DNA from: Bacteroidota bacterium
Lineage (GTDB): Bacteria > Bacteroidota > Bacteroidia > Bacteroidales > ML635J-15
DNA length: 64,000 nucleotides
Direction: 5' to 3'
Assembly (NCBI GenBank): GCA_029558535.1
Contig: JAKQEK010000014.1
Location: 62,001 to 126,000, forward strand
The notes under the pieces were generated by a model. It did not search any database and was not told the origin of the DNA. It was given only the letters and a program-made list of their open reading frames with translations. Of this stretch, positions 43,809 to 53,269 are shown piece by piece. Numbering within the stretch: position 1 is the first letter of the stretch; the number at the start of each line of letters is the position of its first letter. The translations under genes and the position numbers were made by a program.

Positions 43809-44510
43809 TTATTTAATCATTACAGCTAATCTAAAGAAATTATTTACAGAGCCTAAAACTTCATATTGAACATAAAATGATTTCGTCCACTCCATAAATG
43901 CCTTATACTCATGCATTGGAACACTAAATTCGTCAAAGAACAAAATATCTCCCGGTCTGATATAAGGATACATTATTGTCAAAATAAAAAGTGTGGATGA
44001 ATACAAATCGGCATCGAGATGAATTACTTTTCTATTTTCAGATTTGTAATCAGATAAAAAAGGAATTAAGGTTTGCTGAAATAATCCCTGATAGAACTTA
44101 ACTCTCGAATCCTCAATGTCCGGTTGTTTATTTCCACTCGACATTGCTCCTGCTTTAAAGATTCCCCAATCTTCAGGCAATCCAGTAAATGTATCAAAAC
44201 CATAAAACCTTGATCCTGAATTTGTTATACGATTAACCCACCATCTGAAAGACACTCCTTTCGAAACGCCAAATTCAAGATAATCTATACTTTCATCATT
44301 GAGTTTAAATTTTTCAATAACGTATTCATATAGTTTTTCACGTTTATGATAATCAAATTTCGGGGAATAGTAATCACACATCCCGTCTTTTTTATGCTTA
44401 TGCACGAATCGTGACAGTCTTGCAAGATTTCCAAGAAAAAAATATACATTGGAAGGAATAAAAATATGCAGTCTTAAGGCGAAAAACAGTGCTTTTAATT
44501 TAGCTCTCAT
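43809..44510 (-). CDS. TylF/MycF-type class I SAM-dependent methyltransferase
   Basis: 233 residues. The SAM-binding region DYLEFGVSKGVSFRWWVN, GFDTFTGLPEDWG and the acidic motif IHLDADLYSSTLFIL match the TylF/MycF (macrocin O-methyltransferase) family, whose members are metal-dependent sugar O-methyltransferases. The N-terminal stretch (KLKALFFALRLHIFIPSNVYFFLG) is hydrophobic and may lie at the membrane. It is 14 bases downstream of dapA in the same direction; a glycan substrate is plausible but not shown. Confidence 0.82.
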   Translation of the reverse strand: MRAKLKALFFALRLHIFIPSNVYFFLGNLARLSRFVHKHKKDGMCDYYSPKFDYHKREKLYEYVIEKFKLNDESIDYLEFGVSKGVSFRWWVNRITNSGSRFYGFDTFTGLPEDWGIFKAGAMSSGNKQPDIEDSRVKFYQGLFQQTLIPFLSDYKSENRKVIHLDADLYSSTLFILTIMYPYIRPGDILFFDEFSVPMHEYKAFMEWTKSFYVQYEVLGSVNNFFRLAVMIK

Positions 44511-44524
44511 GAATCTATTTTTAC

Positions 44525-45403
44525 TTATAATTGTTTAATATCAGCCTTGATATTTTCGATCAACTTCTCGCTTGCCGGAACCATTGGCAAACGCAAATAA
44601 TTGTCTATTATTCCCATTTCAGCCAGATAAGCCTTAACACCACAAGGATTTCCTTCGGCAAACATATATCCAACAGAGGGTAATAATTTGTAATGCAATT
44701 TCATTGCTTCATCAAACTTCGTATTAAAAGCAAGACGAACCATATCAGATACTTGTTTTGGAAAAGCATTCGCAGCAACAGAAATTACACCTTCGACACC
44801 AACTGAAATAAGTGGTAAAGTCAATCCATCATCACCTGAAATAATGGTAAAATCATTGGCTTTAATACTAATTAATTTCATAATCTGATCTACAGAACCA
44901 CAAGCTTCTTTAATTGCAGTAATATTTTCAAAATCTTCTGCAAGTCTTATTACAGTTTCGGGCATTATGTTTATTCCGGTACGACCAGGCACATTATATA
45001 AAACAACCTGAACAGGACATGCCACAGCAACCGCAGCAAAATGCTGGTATATTCCTTCCTGATTTGGTTTATTATAATAAGGTGCAACACTTAAAATACC
45101 ATCAACTCTGTCAAGCTTAGCAGTTTTGATTTTCTCAACAACTTCTGCAGTATTATTTCCACCTATTCCATACATTATTGGGACACGACCTGCGATTTCT
45201 TTTTTAGCGAATTTAAGAATTTCGTCTTTTTCCTGTTGAGATAAAGTTGCTGATTCTGCAGTTGTCCCCATAACAACCAAATAGTCAACTCCTCCTGTAA
45301 TCAAATGATTTATAAGTTTTGCAAATGCCTTAAAATCTATTGATTTATCTTCACAAAAAGGAGTTACAATAGCTACTCCTGTTCCAATAAAGTTGGTTTT
45401 CAT
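44525..45403 (-). CDS. dapA: 4-hydroxy-tetrahydrodipicolinate synthase
   Basis: 292 residues, the normal length. This TIM barrel condenses pyruvate with aspartate semialdehyde in lysine and diaminopimelate synthesis. Visible signatures: GTTAESATLS near 46-55, YNVPGRTGINI with Tyr136, and the Schiff-base Lys165 in ITAIKEACG. The upstream gene is a DUF6913 protein in the same direction, 41 bases away, an association commonly seen in Bacteroidota. Confidence 0.97.
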   Translation of the reverse strand: MKTNFIGTGVAIVTPFCEDKSIDFKAFAKLINHLITGGVDYLVVMGTTAESATLSQQEKDEILKFAKKEIAGRVPIMYGIGGNNTAEVVEKIKTAKLDRVDGILSVAPYYNKPNQEGIYQHFAAVAVACPVQVVLYNVPGRTGINIMPETVIRLAEDFENITAIKEACGSVDQIMKLISIKANDFTIISGDDGLTLPLISVGVEGVISVAANAFPKQVSDMVRLAFNTKFDEAMKLHYKLLPSVGYMFAEGNPCGVKAYLAEMGIIDNYLRLPMVPASEKLIENIKADIKQL

Positions 45404-45444
45404 CTGTTTATATTTTTATTTATACTCAAGTCAGATAGTAAATG

Positions 45445-46047
45445 TCAATCCTTTGTTGTCTTCAACATTTTCAGATAATATTCGGTTTGATCCAATAATT
45501 CACGTAGAGGATTAATTTCTTCAACCGGCTCTTCATCGTTATCACTTTCATCCAAAGGCTTTTTATCCAGTACATTAATCATCAGGTCATAATAATTCGG
45601 TTCTATTTCGCAGTACCGCCCTGTTTTGAATAATGCAACTGATTCTGCTACAACAAACCTGACAGATAAATTTTCTGTAAGATTCAAGTCCATTAAAATA
45701 TCAAATTCCTTTTGTACAAAATCTTTTACCGAATCTTCATTAGGTTTGAAATACCAATTCAAATCCTTATAACAAAAGAATTTATAGTCCAAAGGTTGAA
45801 TATGATAATTAGATAACTCCTTTTGAGCTACAAAACCTAAGATAATGATTTCAGGAATAAACTTTCTCCATTTATGGACAAAATCACGAACAATTACAAA
45901 ATCTTCTTCTTTCGTTGCATTAAATAATATACCCAGGCTTTTTGCATCTCTCAAATTACATACAATTGCATTATTTTCAGGTTTTCTGAAATCTTTGCGT
46001 AAGCGATACAGACCGTACTTATATTTTAAATTATTAATGAACTCCAC
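45445..46047 (-). CDS. DUF6913 family protein
   Basis: 200 residues; GTG is the likely start codon at 46047, as no ATG is available nearby. The protein is mixed alpha/beta with KYGLYRLRK near the N-terminus, AKSLGILFNATKEEDF, ILGFVAQKEL and LNLTENLSVRFVVAESVALFKTGRYC. This matches the Bacteroidota-specific DUF6913, which is usually encoded next to dapA, as here. It is presumably cytoplasmic; its function is unknown. Confidence 0.75.
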   Translation of the reverse strand: MEFINNLKYKYGLYRLRKDFRKPENNAIVCNLRDAKSLGILFNATKEEDFVIVRDFVHKWRKFIPEIIILGFVAQKELSNYHIQPLDYKFFCYKDLNWYFKPNEDSVKDFVQKEFDILMDLNLTENLSVRFVVAESVALFKTGRYCEIEPNYYDLMINVLDKKPLDESDNDEEPVEEINPLRELLDQTEYYLKMLKTTKD

Positions 46048-46141
46048 TATTACAAAAAGATTTAATACAAAAATAAAATTATATATTCAGAACTCACAAA
46101 AGATGTGGATTTTTTTTAAACAAATTACAGTTATTAAACCT

Positions 46142-46702
46142 TTAAAATTGCATACTCATTCTAAAAACAGGATTTGAATAAGGAGACATTGAGCATTCAT
46201 TAAAATTATACAGAACCATTATCAGCATATAAGATTTTTTACCAATAGGAGTTTGAAAAGCAAAACCGGCAAGTGGAGTTCCAATCCATTTAATACTAGT
46301 ACCTGGAAAATCATAGTAATTACTGATATTTATAGCAGAATATTCGGCATAAAGCAAAATTCCCGAACCCTGATAAGCATTTAAAACTTCTCCCAAATTT
46401 TTAATAATCGTATAACTTGCAAAAACGTTTCCTCCATACATACTTCCTTCATAATTGTAATATGATGAGTTTGCATAAGTGTAATTAATCCCGGTTCCCA
46501 TTGATAATCTGTTTGAAACTCTGTAACCAATTATTGGATTTACAGAAATAAATGTTACAGATCCAAAAGACAATCCTACATCACCACCAAAAAAAATACG
46601 TTTGGCAGTAGTCGGATTATTCTCAAGATACTGTGCATTGGCTGAAGTTAAACAAAAGGCAAACATCAGTAAACAACAACAGTATTTTTTAATTATTTCC
46701 AT
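46142..46702 (-). CDS. Small outer-membrane beta-barrel-like protein
   Basis: 186 residues from the ATG at 46702, which starts a signal peptide with a short Cys-rich core (MEIIKKYCCCLLMFAFCLTSANAQ); an ATG at 46738 would lengthen the n-region. The mature part alternates polar and hydrophobic residues as in an eight-stranded barrel (GGDVGLSFGSVTFISVNPIIGYRV, GGNVFASYTII) and ends with FRMSMQF, a typical barrel C-terminus. It overlaps the end of the GH3/beta-lactamase gene by 14 bases and is probably cotranscribed with it. Confidence 0.7.
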   Translation of the reverse strand: MEIIKKYCCCLLMFAFCLTSANAQYLENNPTTAKRIFFGGDVGLSFGSVTFISVNPIIGYRVSNRLSMGTGINYTYANSSYYNYEGSMYGGNVFASYTIIKNLGEVLNAYQGSGILLYAEYSAINISNYYDFPGTSIKWIGTPLAGFAFQTPIGKKSYMLIMVLYNFNECSMSPYSNPVFRMSMQF

Positions 46703-49700
46703 TTGCCTTTTTATTAGGATTTGTAATACTTTTATCATTGCTTAAAATAGCCTGATAAAATATTTCTTCAATTATAGTGCGAACATTCATTTTAATTATT
46801 TTCCAGTTTTCTGCATCCGGATAAACCCGATTTGAATTAAAAACGTATATCATATCATAATAAGGATCAGCCCAGACCATTGTTCCTGTGTATCCACTAT
46901 GTCCATAGGCAAGATGTGATGAACTCCCACTTCCCAATCCTTTTGTTGTATCTCCGGGACAAGGTTTATCCCATGCCAGACCTCTTCTGTTTATTGTAGA
47001 ATCAAACTGATATTTGGTAAACATTTCTATCGTTTCGGATTTAATGTATTCGACCCCTCCATATTCTCCACCATCAAGATACATTTGCATCATTTTAGCT
47101 ACATCATTTGCCGAAGCAAATAATCCCGCATGACCTGATATCCCTCCAAGCATTGACGCTCCCTGATCATGAACATATCCATGCAGCAATTGTCTGCGAA
47201 ACAACTTATCATTTTCGGTAGGAACAATTTTATTTTTATCAAATCTTTGTAGTGGATTGAAACAAAACGTCCATGCTCCTATACTTGAATAAAACTCATT
47301 ATTTAAATAATCAGGAAAACTCTGATTGGTAACCGATTCAATAAACAATGGGAACAAATAAAAACCCAAATCCGAATAAACATATCTACCATACGGATTT
47401 TTATCAGATTTTCTTATTTGTTCGTAAATACTGTCTTTAAATGAATTTAACAAAAACATATTTTCTGCTACCTGAATCGAAAATTCTTCAGAAAACCCGT
47501 TGCTATAATATTGTAGTCTAACAGCCTCATTTTTAACAGTTTCTTTATAAAATGGAATCCATGATTTAAATCCTGCCCTATGCGTTAGGATATCAAAAAA
47601 TTTAAAACCTGATTTATCACAGTTTTCAATATTTTTGACATATTTTGAAAGGCTGTCATTTAATTCATATTTATTTTCATCATAAAGTTTCATTAAAGCT
47701 GGTGTTGTCCCGACTACTTTTGTTAATGAAGCAAGATCGTACAAATCAAAATCTGTAACAGGGAGGTCTTTACTATAAGTATGATAGCCAAACGATTTCT
47801 GATAAAAAACTATACCATGTCGTGCTGCGACAATCTGTCCTCCCGGAAATGCTTCGGCAACAATAGCATCATTCATAACGGAATCTATCTTATAAAGCCA
47901 TTTTGAATCTACTCCGGCTTCTTCAGGGACTCTGGTGTATTTTAGCCTAATTTTTTCTGTATTATAGCCGCTACCAACAGGAAATCTTTTGTCAGGAGTA
48001 ACAGGCAAGCGTCCTTGTGCAGGAATTCCGCCAAAAATTAACTGAGCCGAAAAATCATTTGTTATTTCCCAGTCATTATATGAAACAATTACAGCAACAC
48101 ATTTGTCAGCATTTTTAAAATAAGCCAGACTGTAAGGATTTGCAAACACATCAAGAATAACATTATTCTGTCCGCTTATATCGTCAATAAACTTAATTGT
48201 TTCATCACTTATCCCATATCTTTTTGCAGATGAATAATATGTATTATGTACACCGGCAATTACTAAATTGTACTTCAACAACTCTTTAATCAAGCCCTCA
48301 TAACCGTATTTTTTAATTGCCTCAGAATAAATATAATCGTCTGTTTTAGTGTAATATTTTAAACGATTTTGAAAACTACTTAATTTACTATTTCCAAAAC
48401 TGATAGTTGCTATTCGTAATGTATCCAGATTTTTAAGCGGCACAATTGAATTATTATTAGTAACTAAAGTGAGTGAGCTTTCGATAAGTTTCTGCTGCAT
48501 TAACCTTGCATCCGAATTATTCAAATCCTCATATAAATTTTCTGTAGCAATAGGTTCAAAGTCGTTTAATCCTGCCCAATATTTAGCCATCAACACTTTT
48601 TTGCAACGTAAATCAATTTCTTCCTGAGTAATCAGTTCTTCATCAACTGCTTTTTTTATTTCGTTGATAACCAAATCTACATCGTTAGGAAATAACAAAA
48701 TATCATTGCCTGCTAATAAAGCTTTAACGTCTGATTCTCCGGGTTTGTAATAATTTGTAATTCCGCCCATATTCAGTGCATCTGTAAAGACCAGACCTTT
48801 AAATTCCATTTCTTCTTTTAGTAATTTGTTTACCGCTAATGGTGACAATGTAGCTGGAGTATTATGTTCAGGGTCAATTGCCGGAACGAACAAGTGACCA
48901 ACCATTATTCCGCTTATACCTTTCTTGATTAAATATCTGAACGGAAAAAGTTCTATTGAATCCAAGCGAGAAATATTATGATTAATTACAGGTAATGAAA
49001 TATGAGAATCAACATCGGTGTCTCCATGTCCGGGAAAATGCTTACCTGTTGCCATAACTCCGTTATCCTGCATACCTTTCATATACTGATAGGATTTTTG
49101 GGCAACATTGAATTTATCTTCACCAAAAGAACGTTCGTTTATTACAGGATTGTCAGGATTGTTATTTACATCACAAACCGGTGCAAAATTTACATGAACG
49201 CCTACTCTTTTTAATTGTCTTGCAAATTCAATTCCCATTTCATATATCAATCTGTCATTTTGAATTGCACCTATCATCATCTGTCGTGGATACAAAACAG
49301 TACTGTCAAGCCTCATACTAACTGACCATTCGGCATCCATAGAAATTAGCAAAGGAACTTTGCTTATTGACTGATATTTGTTTATCAATATTACTTGTTT
49401 CGTTGGACTACCCTGCATGAATATCAATCCGCCAATTTTATAATTTTGAATCAATTCTGAAATATATTTTTCATGTTCATACGTTCTGTCCGAATATGCC
49501 TGGACCATCAGCAATTGTGCAATTCTTTCATCAGGAGTAAGACTATTAAACACAGAATCAACCCAAATTGAATCAGCAGTATAAAATGGTGGATCTGCAG
49601 TTTGATTAGAAAAAATGCTTTTATTATCTTCAAAAGCAATCCTTAAATTAAAAAAACTGAGTAAAAAAGTAAATAATAAAAACCCCGAAAATCGCCACAT
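46689..49700 (-). CDS. Fusion of GH3 beta-N-acetylhexosaminidase (NagZ-like) and serine beta-lactamase-like domain
   Basis: 1003 residues with an N-terminal signal sequence. The first half is a GH3 domain: FAPVCDVNNNPDNPVINERSF, KHFPGHGDTDVDSH, and FTDALNMGGI with the candidate nucleophile Asp, plus a C-terminal alpha/beta domain. The second half is a class C beta-lactamase/DD-peptidase-like domain: Ser658-Leu-Thr-Lys661 (SxxK), YSDLG in the YxN position, and HSGYTGT in the third motif. The combination suggests periplasmic peptidoglycan recycling or remodelling, with hexosaminidase and esterase or peptidase activity in one chain. Such fusions are common in Bacteroidota. Confidence 0.9.
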   Translation of the reverse strand: MWRFSGFLLFTFLLSFFNLRIAFEDNKSIFSNQTADPPFYTADSIWVDSVFNSLTPDERIAQLLMVQAYSDRTYEHEKYISELIQNYKIGGLIFMQGSPTKQVILINKYQSISKVPLLISMDAEWSVSMRLDSTVLYPRQMMIGAIQNDRLIYEMGIEFARQLKRVGVHVNFAPVCDVNNNPDNPVINERSFGEDKFNVAQKSYQYMKGMQDNGVMATGKHFPGHGDTDVDSHISLPVINHNISRLDSIELFPFRYLIKKGISGIMVGHLFVPAIDPEHNTPATLSPLAVNKLLKEEMEFKGLVFTDALNMGGITNYYKPGESDVKALLAGNDILLFPNDVDLVINEIKKAVDEELITQEEIDLRCKKVLMAKYWAGLNDFEPIATENLYEDLNNSDARLMQQKLIESSLTLVTNNNSIVPLKNLDTLRIATISFGNSKLSSFQNRLKYYTKTDDYIYSEAIKKYGYEGLIKELLKYNLVIAGVHNTYYSSAKRYGISDETIKFIDDISGQNNVILDVFANPYSLAYFKNADKCVAVIVSYNDWEITNDFSAQLIFGGIPAQGRLPVTPDKRFPVGSGYNTEKIRLKYTRVPEEAGVDSKWLYKIDSVMNDAIVAEAFPGGQIVAARHGIVFYQKSFGYHTYSKDLPVTDFDLYDLASLTKVVGTTPALMKLYDENKYELNDSLSKYVKNIENCDKSGFKFFDILTHRAGFKSWIPFYKETVKNEAVRLQYYSNGFSEEFSIQVAENMFLLNSFKDSIYEQIRKSDKNPYGRYVYSDLGFYLFPLFIESVTNQSFPDYLNNEFYSSIGAWTFCFNPLQRFDKNKIVPTENDKLFRRQLLHGYVHDQGASMLGGISGHAGLFASANDVAKMMQMYLDGGEYGGVEYIKSETIEMFTKYQFDSTINRRGLAWDKPCPGDTTKGLGSGSSSHLAYGHSGYTGTMVWADPYYDMIYVFNSNRVYPDAENWKIIKMNVRTIIEEIFYQAILSNDKSITNPNKKANGNN

Positions 49701-49797
49701 AATAGTTTTTTTACAAATTTTGTAATTAATAAACTAACTACATATATAAAAACAAAGTTTTTTTAACAAATAAACGTTAATTACAAATAATTAATTA

Positions 49798-49805
49798 TAT
49801 TTTTG
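49798..49805 (+). promoter_or_regulatory. -7 element (TATTTTTG) of the histidine kinase gene
   Basis: TAnnTTTG match, 33 bases before the ATG at 49838. No clear -33. Confidence 0.45.
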
Positions 49806-49837
49806 ATAAGTAAAATTACTAACCTACGAGAAAACTT

Positions 49838-52513
49838 ATGAGTAATCTTAATGATAGTCAAAATACAATCAAAGATGAATTAGAAATATTAAGAAAAGAA
49901 AATTCCATTTTAAATGAACAATTATCTAGGCTTAATCAACTTTTTCAGAGTACTACAATAGGTATATATCGTACTACTCCGGAAGGAGAAGTAATCCAAG
50001 CCAATGAGCCACTTATAAAAATGCTCGGCTACTCTTCACTTGATGAGATGCAGAATTACAACCTGGAAAATGACAAATTAATATTATCTCTGAATCGAAA
50101 TATATTTAAATCCAGAATAGAAAAAGAAGGAATTATTATTGGACACGAAACACAATGGCTTAAGAAAAACGGAGAAAATATTTACATTCGAGAAAGTGCA
50201 CTTGCAATAAAGGATTCTACAGGTAAAATAATTTTCTACGAGGGAACAGTAGAAGATATAACTGCTCAGAAATTGAAAGAATTTGAGCTTCGGGAAAGTG
50301 AAGAAAAATATCGTAAACTTGTTGAGCTATTGCCAAATGGAGTAATTATTCATAAAAATAATAAAATTATTTTTGTTAACGATTTTGTTGTAAAAACGGT
50401 AAAAGCTAAAAGCAAAGATAGTTTAATTGGAAAGGATATTTTTAATTACATACATCCAGACTACTATAAGATAGTAATAAAAAGACTAAACAGAATCATT
50501 GAAGAAAAAACAACTGCCCAATTAAAAGAGGAAGTTTATTTAACAGAAACCGGCGAAGAAATTAATGTAGAGGCCTGCACAATTCCTTTTGAAATGAACA
50601 GGGAAACATACTTCCTTACAGTAGTCAACGATATAACAGAAAGGAACAGAGCTGAAAAAGAACTCAGATTATCTGAAATTACTTATCGTGGAATGCTGAA
50701 TAATATTTCAGAAGCAATTTTCATTCAGGATGAAAATGGTTTTTTTATAGACGTTAATCAAGCTGCACAGAATTATTACAAATATGAACATAATTACTTT
50801 ATAGGACGATCGCCTGTTGACTTGTCTGCTGACGAACGTAACAACATGCAAATAATTAATGGGCAAATCAAAAAAGCTTATGAAGGATCTCCTCAAATTC
50901 TAGAATTCTGGGGAAAGAAATCAGATGGAACAGTTTTTCCAACTGAAGTGAGTATGGTTTCAGGTTTGTATTTTGACAAAAAAGTAGTAATCGCAGTTGT
51001 TCGTGACATTACTGAAAGGATGAATACAGAAAAGCAATTGATAGATAGCGAAAGGAAATATCGTGAACTTATCAATTTTGCAGTTGGAGGAATAATGATT
51101 GGTGCAGAAGATGGTATTATTCTCGAAGCCAATTCTCATATGTGTAAGTTATTAGGGAGAAGCAGAAAAGATATTATCGGCAAAAATATAAGCGATGGGT
51201 TCTTTACCCAAGCTAGTCTTGAAAAAACGCCATTCAATTATGACAAATTAAAAAAAGGGATGCATTTAATCAATGAAAGAGAAATATTGCGTCCTGACGG
51301 ATCTGTTATTAATATTGAAATGCATTCGAAGATGATGCCTGACGGAAGTTATCAATCAATATATCACGACATTTCGGACAGAAAAAATGCTGAAAAACAA
51401 ATTCTTGCAGCCAAAGAACTTGCCGAGAAACTTAATTTACATAAAGAGGCATTATTAAAAGCTATGCCAGATATGATTTTTACTTTTAATTCCGAAGGTT
51501 ACATTATTGATTTTTATTCTAACTCAAATTCATTACTATTATTACCTCCTGAGAAGTTTTTAAATAAACATGTGAATGAAGTTTTACCGAACAGTATCGC
51601 CGAACAGACTAAAGTTCATATTAACTATGTACTTAATAACAAAGAAATGGCAAAATACACTTATGAATTAAATATTAATTCAGAAGAAATGTTTTTTGAT
51701 GCAAAAATGGTATATATTAATTCGCAAACCGTATTGACAGTTGTTAGGGATGTTTCAGAAAGGATGAATCTTATATCGGAACTTCGAAAAGCGAAATCAA
51801 AAGCCGAAGAAAGCGACAAACTAAAATCTGCTTTCCTTGCTAATATGAGTCATGAAATCAGAACCCCTATGAATTCTATTCTAGGTTTCACAGATTTGCT
51901 TAAAGAGAATGAAACCGAAGAGGAGAAAAAAGAATATTTAGGAATCATTGAAAATTCATGCAATTCACTTATGGATATAATAAATGATATTATAGAAATT
52001 TCGAAAATTGAAGCAGGTATTATCAAAATATCCAATGAACAAATTAATGTAAATTTTTTATTAGAAAACATTTGTAAAGAAATATCTGCAATTATTCCAA
52101 AAGAAAAAAATGTAAAAATAAAACTCCATAACCTTAACACTCCTAATGAAATAATCATTATATCTGACCCTGTAAAATTGAAACAAATCATAACAAATCT
52201 GATAAATAATGCTCTAAAATTTACAGAAGAGGGATTGATTGAAGTTGGTTATAAACTAAAGAATGCCTCAAAGGTCGAATTCTTTGTAAAAGATACAGGC
52301 ATAGGAATTAGTAAAAAAGATCAGCAAATAATTTTTGATCGCTTTGTTCAGATTAAAAATAAATTTTCTTCAACAAATTCAGGGTCAGGTCTTGGTTTAT
52401 CAATCTGTAAAGCATATGCTGATATTTTGGGTGGCGAAATGAAAGTTGAATCAGAAATAGATAAAGGTTCTTGTTTCTATTTAACACTACCTATAGTTAT
52501 GATAACTAATTAA
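49838..52513 (+). CDS. Multi-PAS sensor histidine kinase
   Basis: 891 residues, no signal peptide or membrane segment, hence cytoplasmic. An N-terminal coiled coil (about 5-30) is followed by five PAS/PAC units at roughly 32-145, 155-268, 280-395, 405-515 and 530-642. Each ends in a DITxR-type sequence (VEDITAQ, VNDITERN, VRDITERM, YHDISDRK, VRDVSERM). HisKA follows with the phosphorylatable His672 (ANMSHEIRTPMNSILGF), then HATPase_c (771-884) with NLINNALKF, DTGIGISKKD and GSGLGLSICK. There is no receiver domain and no response regulator next door, so the partner is elsewhere. Signals are probably small molecules or redox state bound by PAS domains. Confidence 0.95.
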   Translation: MSNLNDSQNTIKDELEILRKENSILNEQLSRLNQLFQSTTIGIYRTTPEGEVIQANEPLIKMLGYSSLDEMQNYNLENDKLILSLNRNIFKSRIEKEGIIIGHETQWLKKNGENIYIRESALAIKDSTGKIIFYEGTVEDITAQKLKEFELRESEEKYRKLVELLPNGVIIHKNNKIIFVNDFVVKTVKAKSKDSLIGKDIFNYIHPDYYKIVIKRLNRIIEEKTTAQLKEEVYLTETGEEINVEACTIPFEMNRETYFLTVVNDITERNRAEKELRLSEITYRGMLNNISEAIFIQDENGFFIDVNQAAQNYYKYEHNYFIGRSPVDLSADERNNMQIINGQIKKAYEGSPQILEFWGKKSDGTVFPTEVSMVSGLYFDKKVVIAVVRDITERMNTEKQLIDSERKYRELINFAVGGIMIGAEDGIILEANSHMCKLLGRSRKDIIGKNISDGFFTQASLEKTPFNYDKLKKGMHLINEREILRPDGSVINIEMHSKMMPDGSYQSIYHDISDRKNAEKQILAAKELAEKLNLHKEALLKAMPDMIFTFNSEGYIIDFYSNSNSLLLLPPEKFLNKHVNEVLPNSIAEQTKVHINYVLNNKEMAKYTYELNINSEEMFFDAKMVYINSQTVLTVVRDVSERMNLISELRKAKSKAEESDKLKSAFLANMSHEIRTPMNSILGFTDLLKENETEEEKKEYLGIIENSCNSLMDIINDIIEISKIEAGIIKISNEQINVNFLLENICKEISAIIPKEKNVKIKLHNLNTPNEIIIISDPVKLKQIITNLINNALKFTEEGLIEVGYKLKNASKVEFFVKDTGIGISKKDQQIIFDRFVQIKNKFSSTNSGSGLGLSICKAYADILGGEMKVESEIDKGSCFYLTLPIVMITN

Positions 52514-52527
52514 ATTTGTTATATTTT

Positions 52528-53193
52528 TCAATAGTAGCAATTATAAAAAACAGTATCTCCTGGTATACAAAAGACTTTATTTTCTTTAATTATTGACTCA
52601 TCATCGTGAATTGAAATTGAATAAATTAAAATACTATCCCCACCAACAGTTTTACATTGAAAACTTGTATCTACGAAAGAGCCGTAATAATATTTAAAAG
52701 AACCGGAACCACATTCTGTGCATAATTCGTTAATACCTACAATCTTAATTTTAAATTCATCTGCGTCATCATTCGGTAAAATATTGAGAATTCTTACAAA
52801 AATAAATGATTCTCGTGCAAAGTACTTTTCAAATGTATAATCCCATGCATAATCCTGTGGAGTAATTTCATTAGATGAACTGTGGAAATCATCTTTTTCA
52901 AATCTTAATCTAAATTTCAAATATGTATCATTTTCACATTCAAGAAAATATTTTCCCGAGGCATCTGTAGTTGTTTCAGCTAATTGCACAAAAGCTGAAT
53001 TTATACTGGACGCAGACACTTTTGAAGCATCAAGATAAACCTTAACGCCTTCAACAGCATCGCCTGAAGACATGTCATAAACAGTACCGCTAAATGAATT
53101 TACCTCTTCTTCTTTGCACGAAACAAAAAATAAAAACATTACAATAATGCTTAAGACAACAGATTTTAACAATATTGAAAGATTATTTTTCAA
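52528..53193 (-). CDS. Lipoprotein with carboxypeptidase-regulatory-like domain
   Basis: 221 residues, apparently from a TTG start at 53193. The lipobox LFFVSC near residues 21-26 is followed by EEEVN, so it is a lipoprotein. Residues 33-110 form a carboxypeptidase-regulatory/CNA-B-like sandwich (FSGTVYDMSSGDAVEGVKVYLD, TTDASGKYFLECEND). The C-terminal half is beta-rich with Cys pairs (LCTEC, and a terminal CIPGDTVFYNCYY), suggesting disulfide stabilisation. It is convergent with the histidine kinase gene. No function can be assigned. Confidence 0.65.
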   Translation of the reverse strand: MKNNLSILLKSVVLSIIVMFLFFVSCKEEEVNSFSGTVYDMSSGDAVEGVKVYLDASKVSASSINSAFVQLAETTTDASGKYFLECENDTYLKFRLRFEKDDFHSSSNEITPQDYAWDYTFEKYFARESFIFVRILNILPNDDADEFKIKIVGINELCTECGSGSFKYYYGSFVDTSFQCKTVGGDSILIYSISIHDDESIIKENKVFCIPGDTVFYNCYY

Positions 53194-53269
53194 AATTATA
53201 TTACTTAATGAAGTATAAATTTCAAATTAATATGTAATTTTAGCCAAAAATAACAAAAAATAATATATC

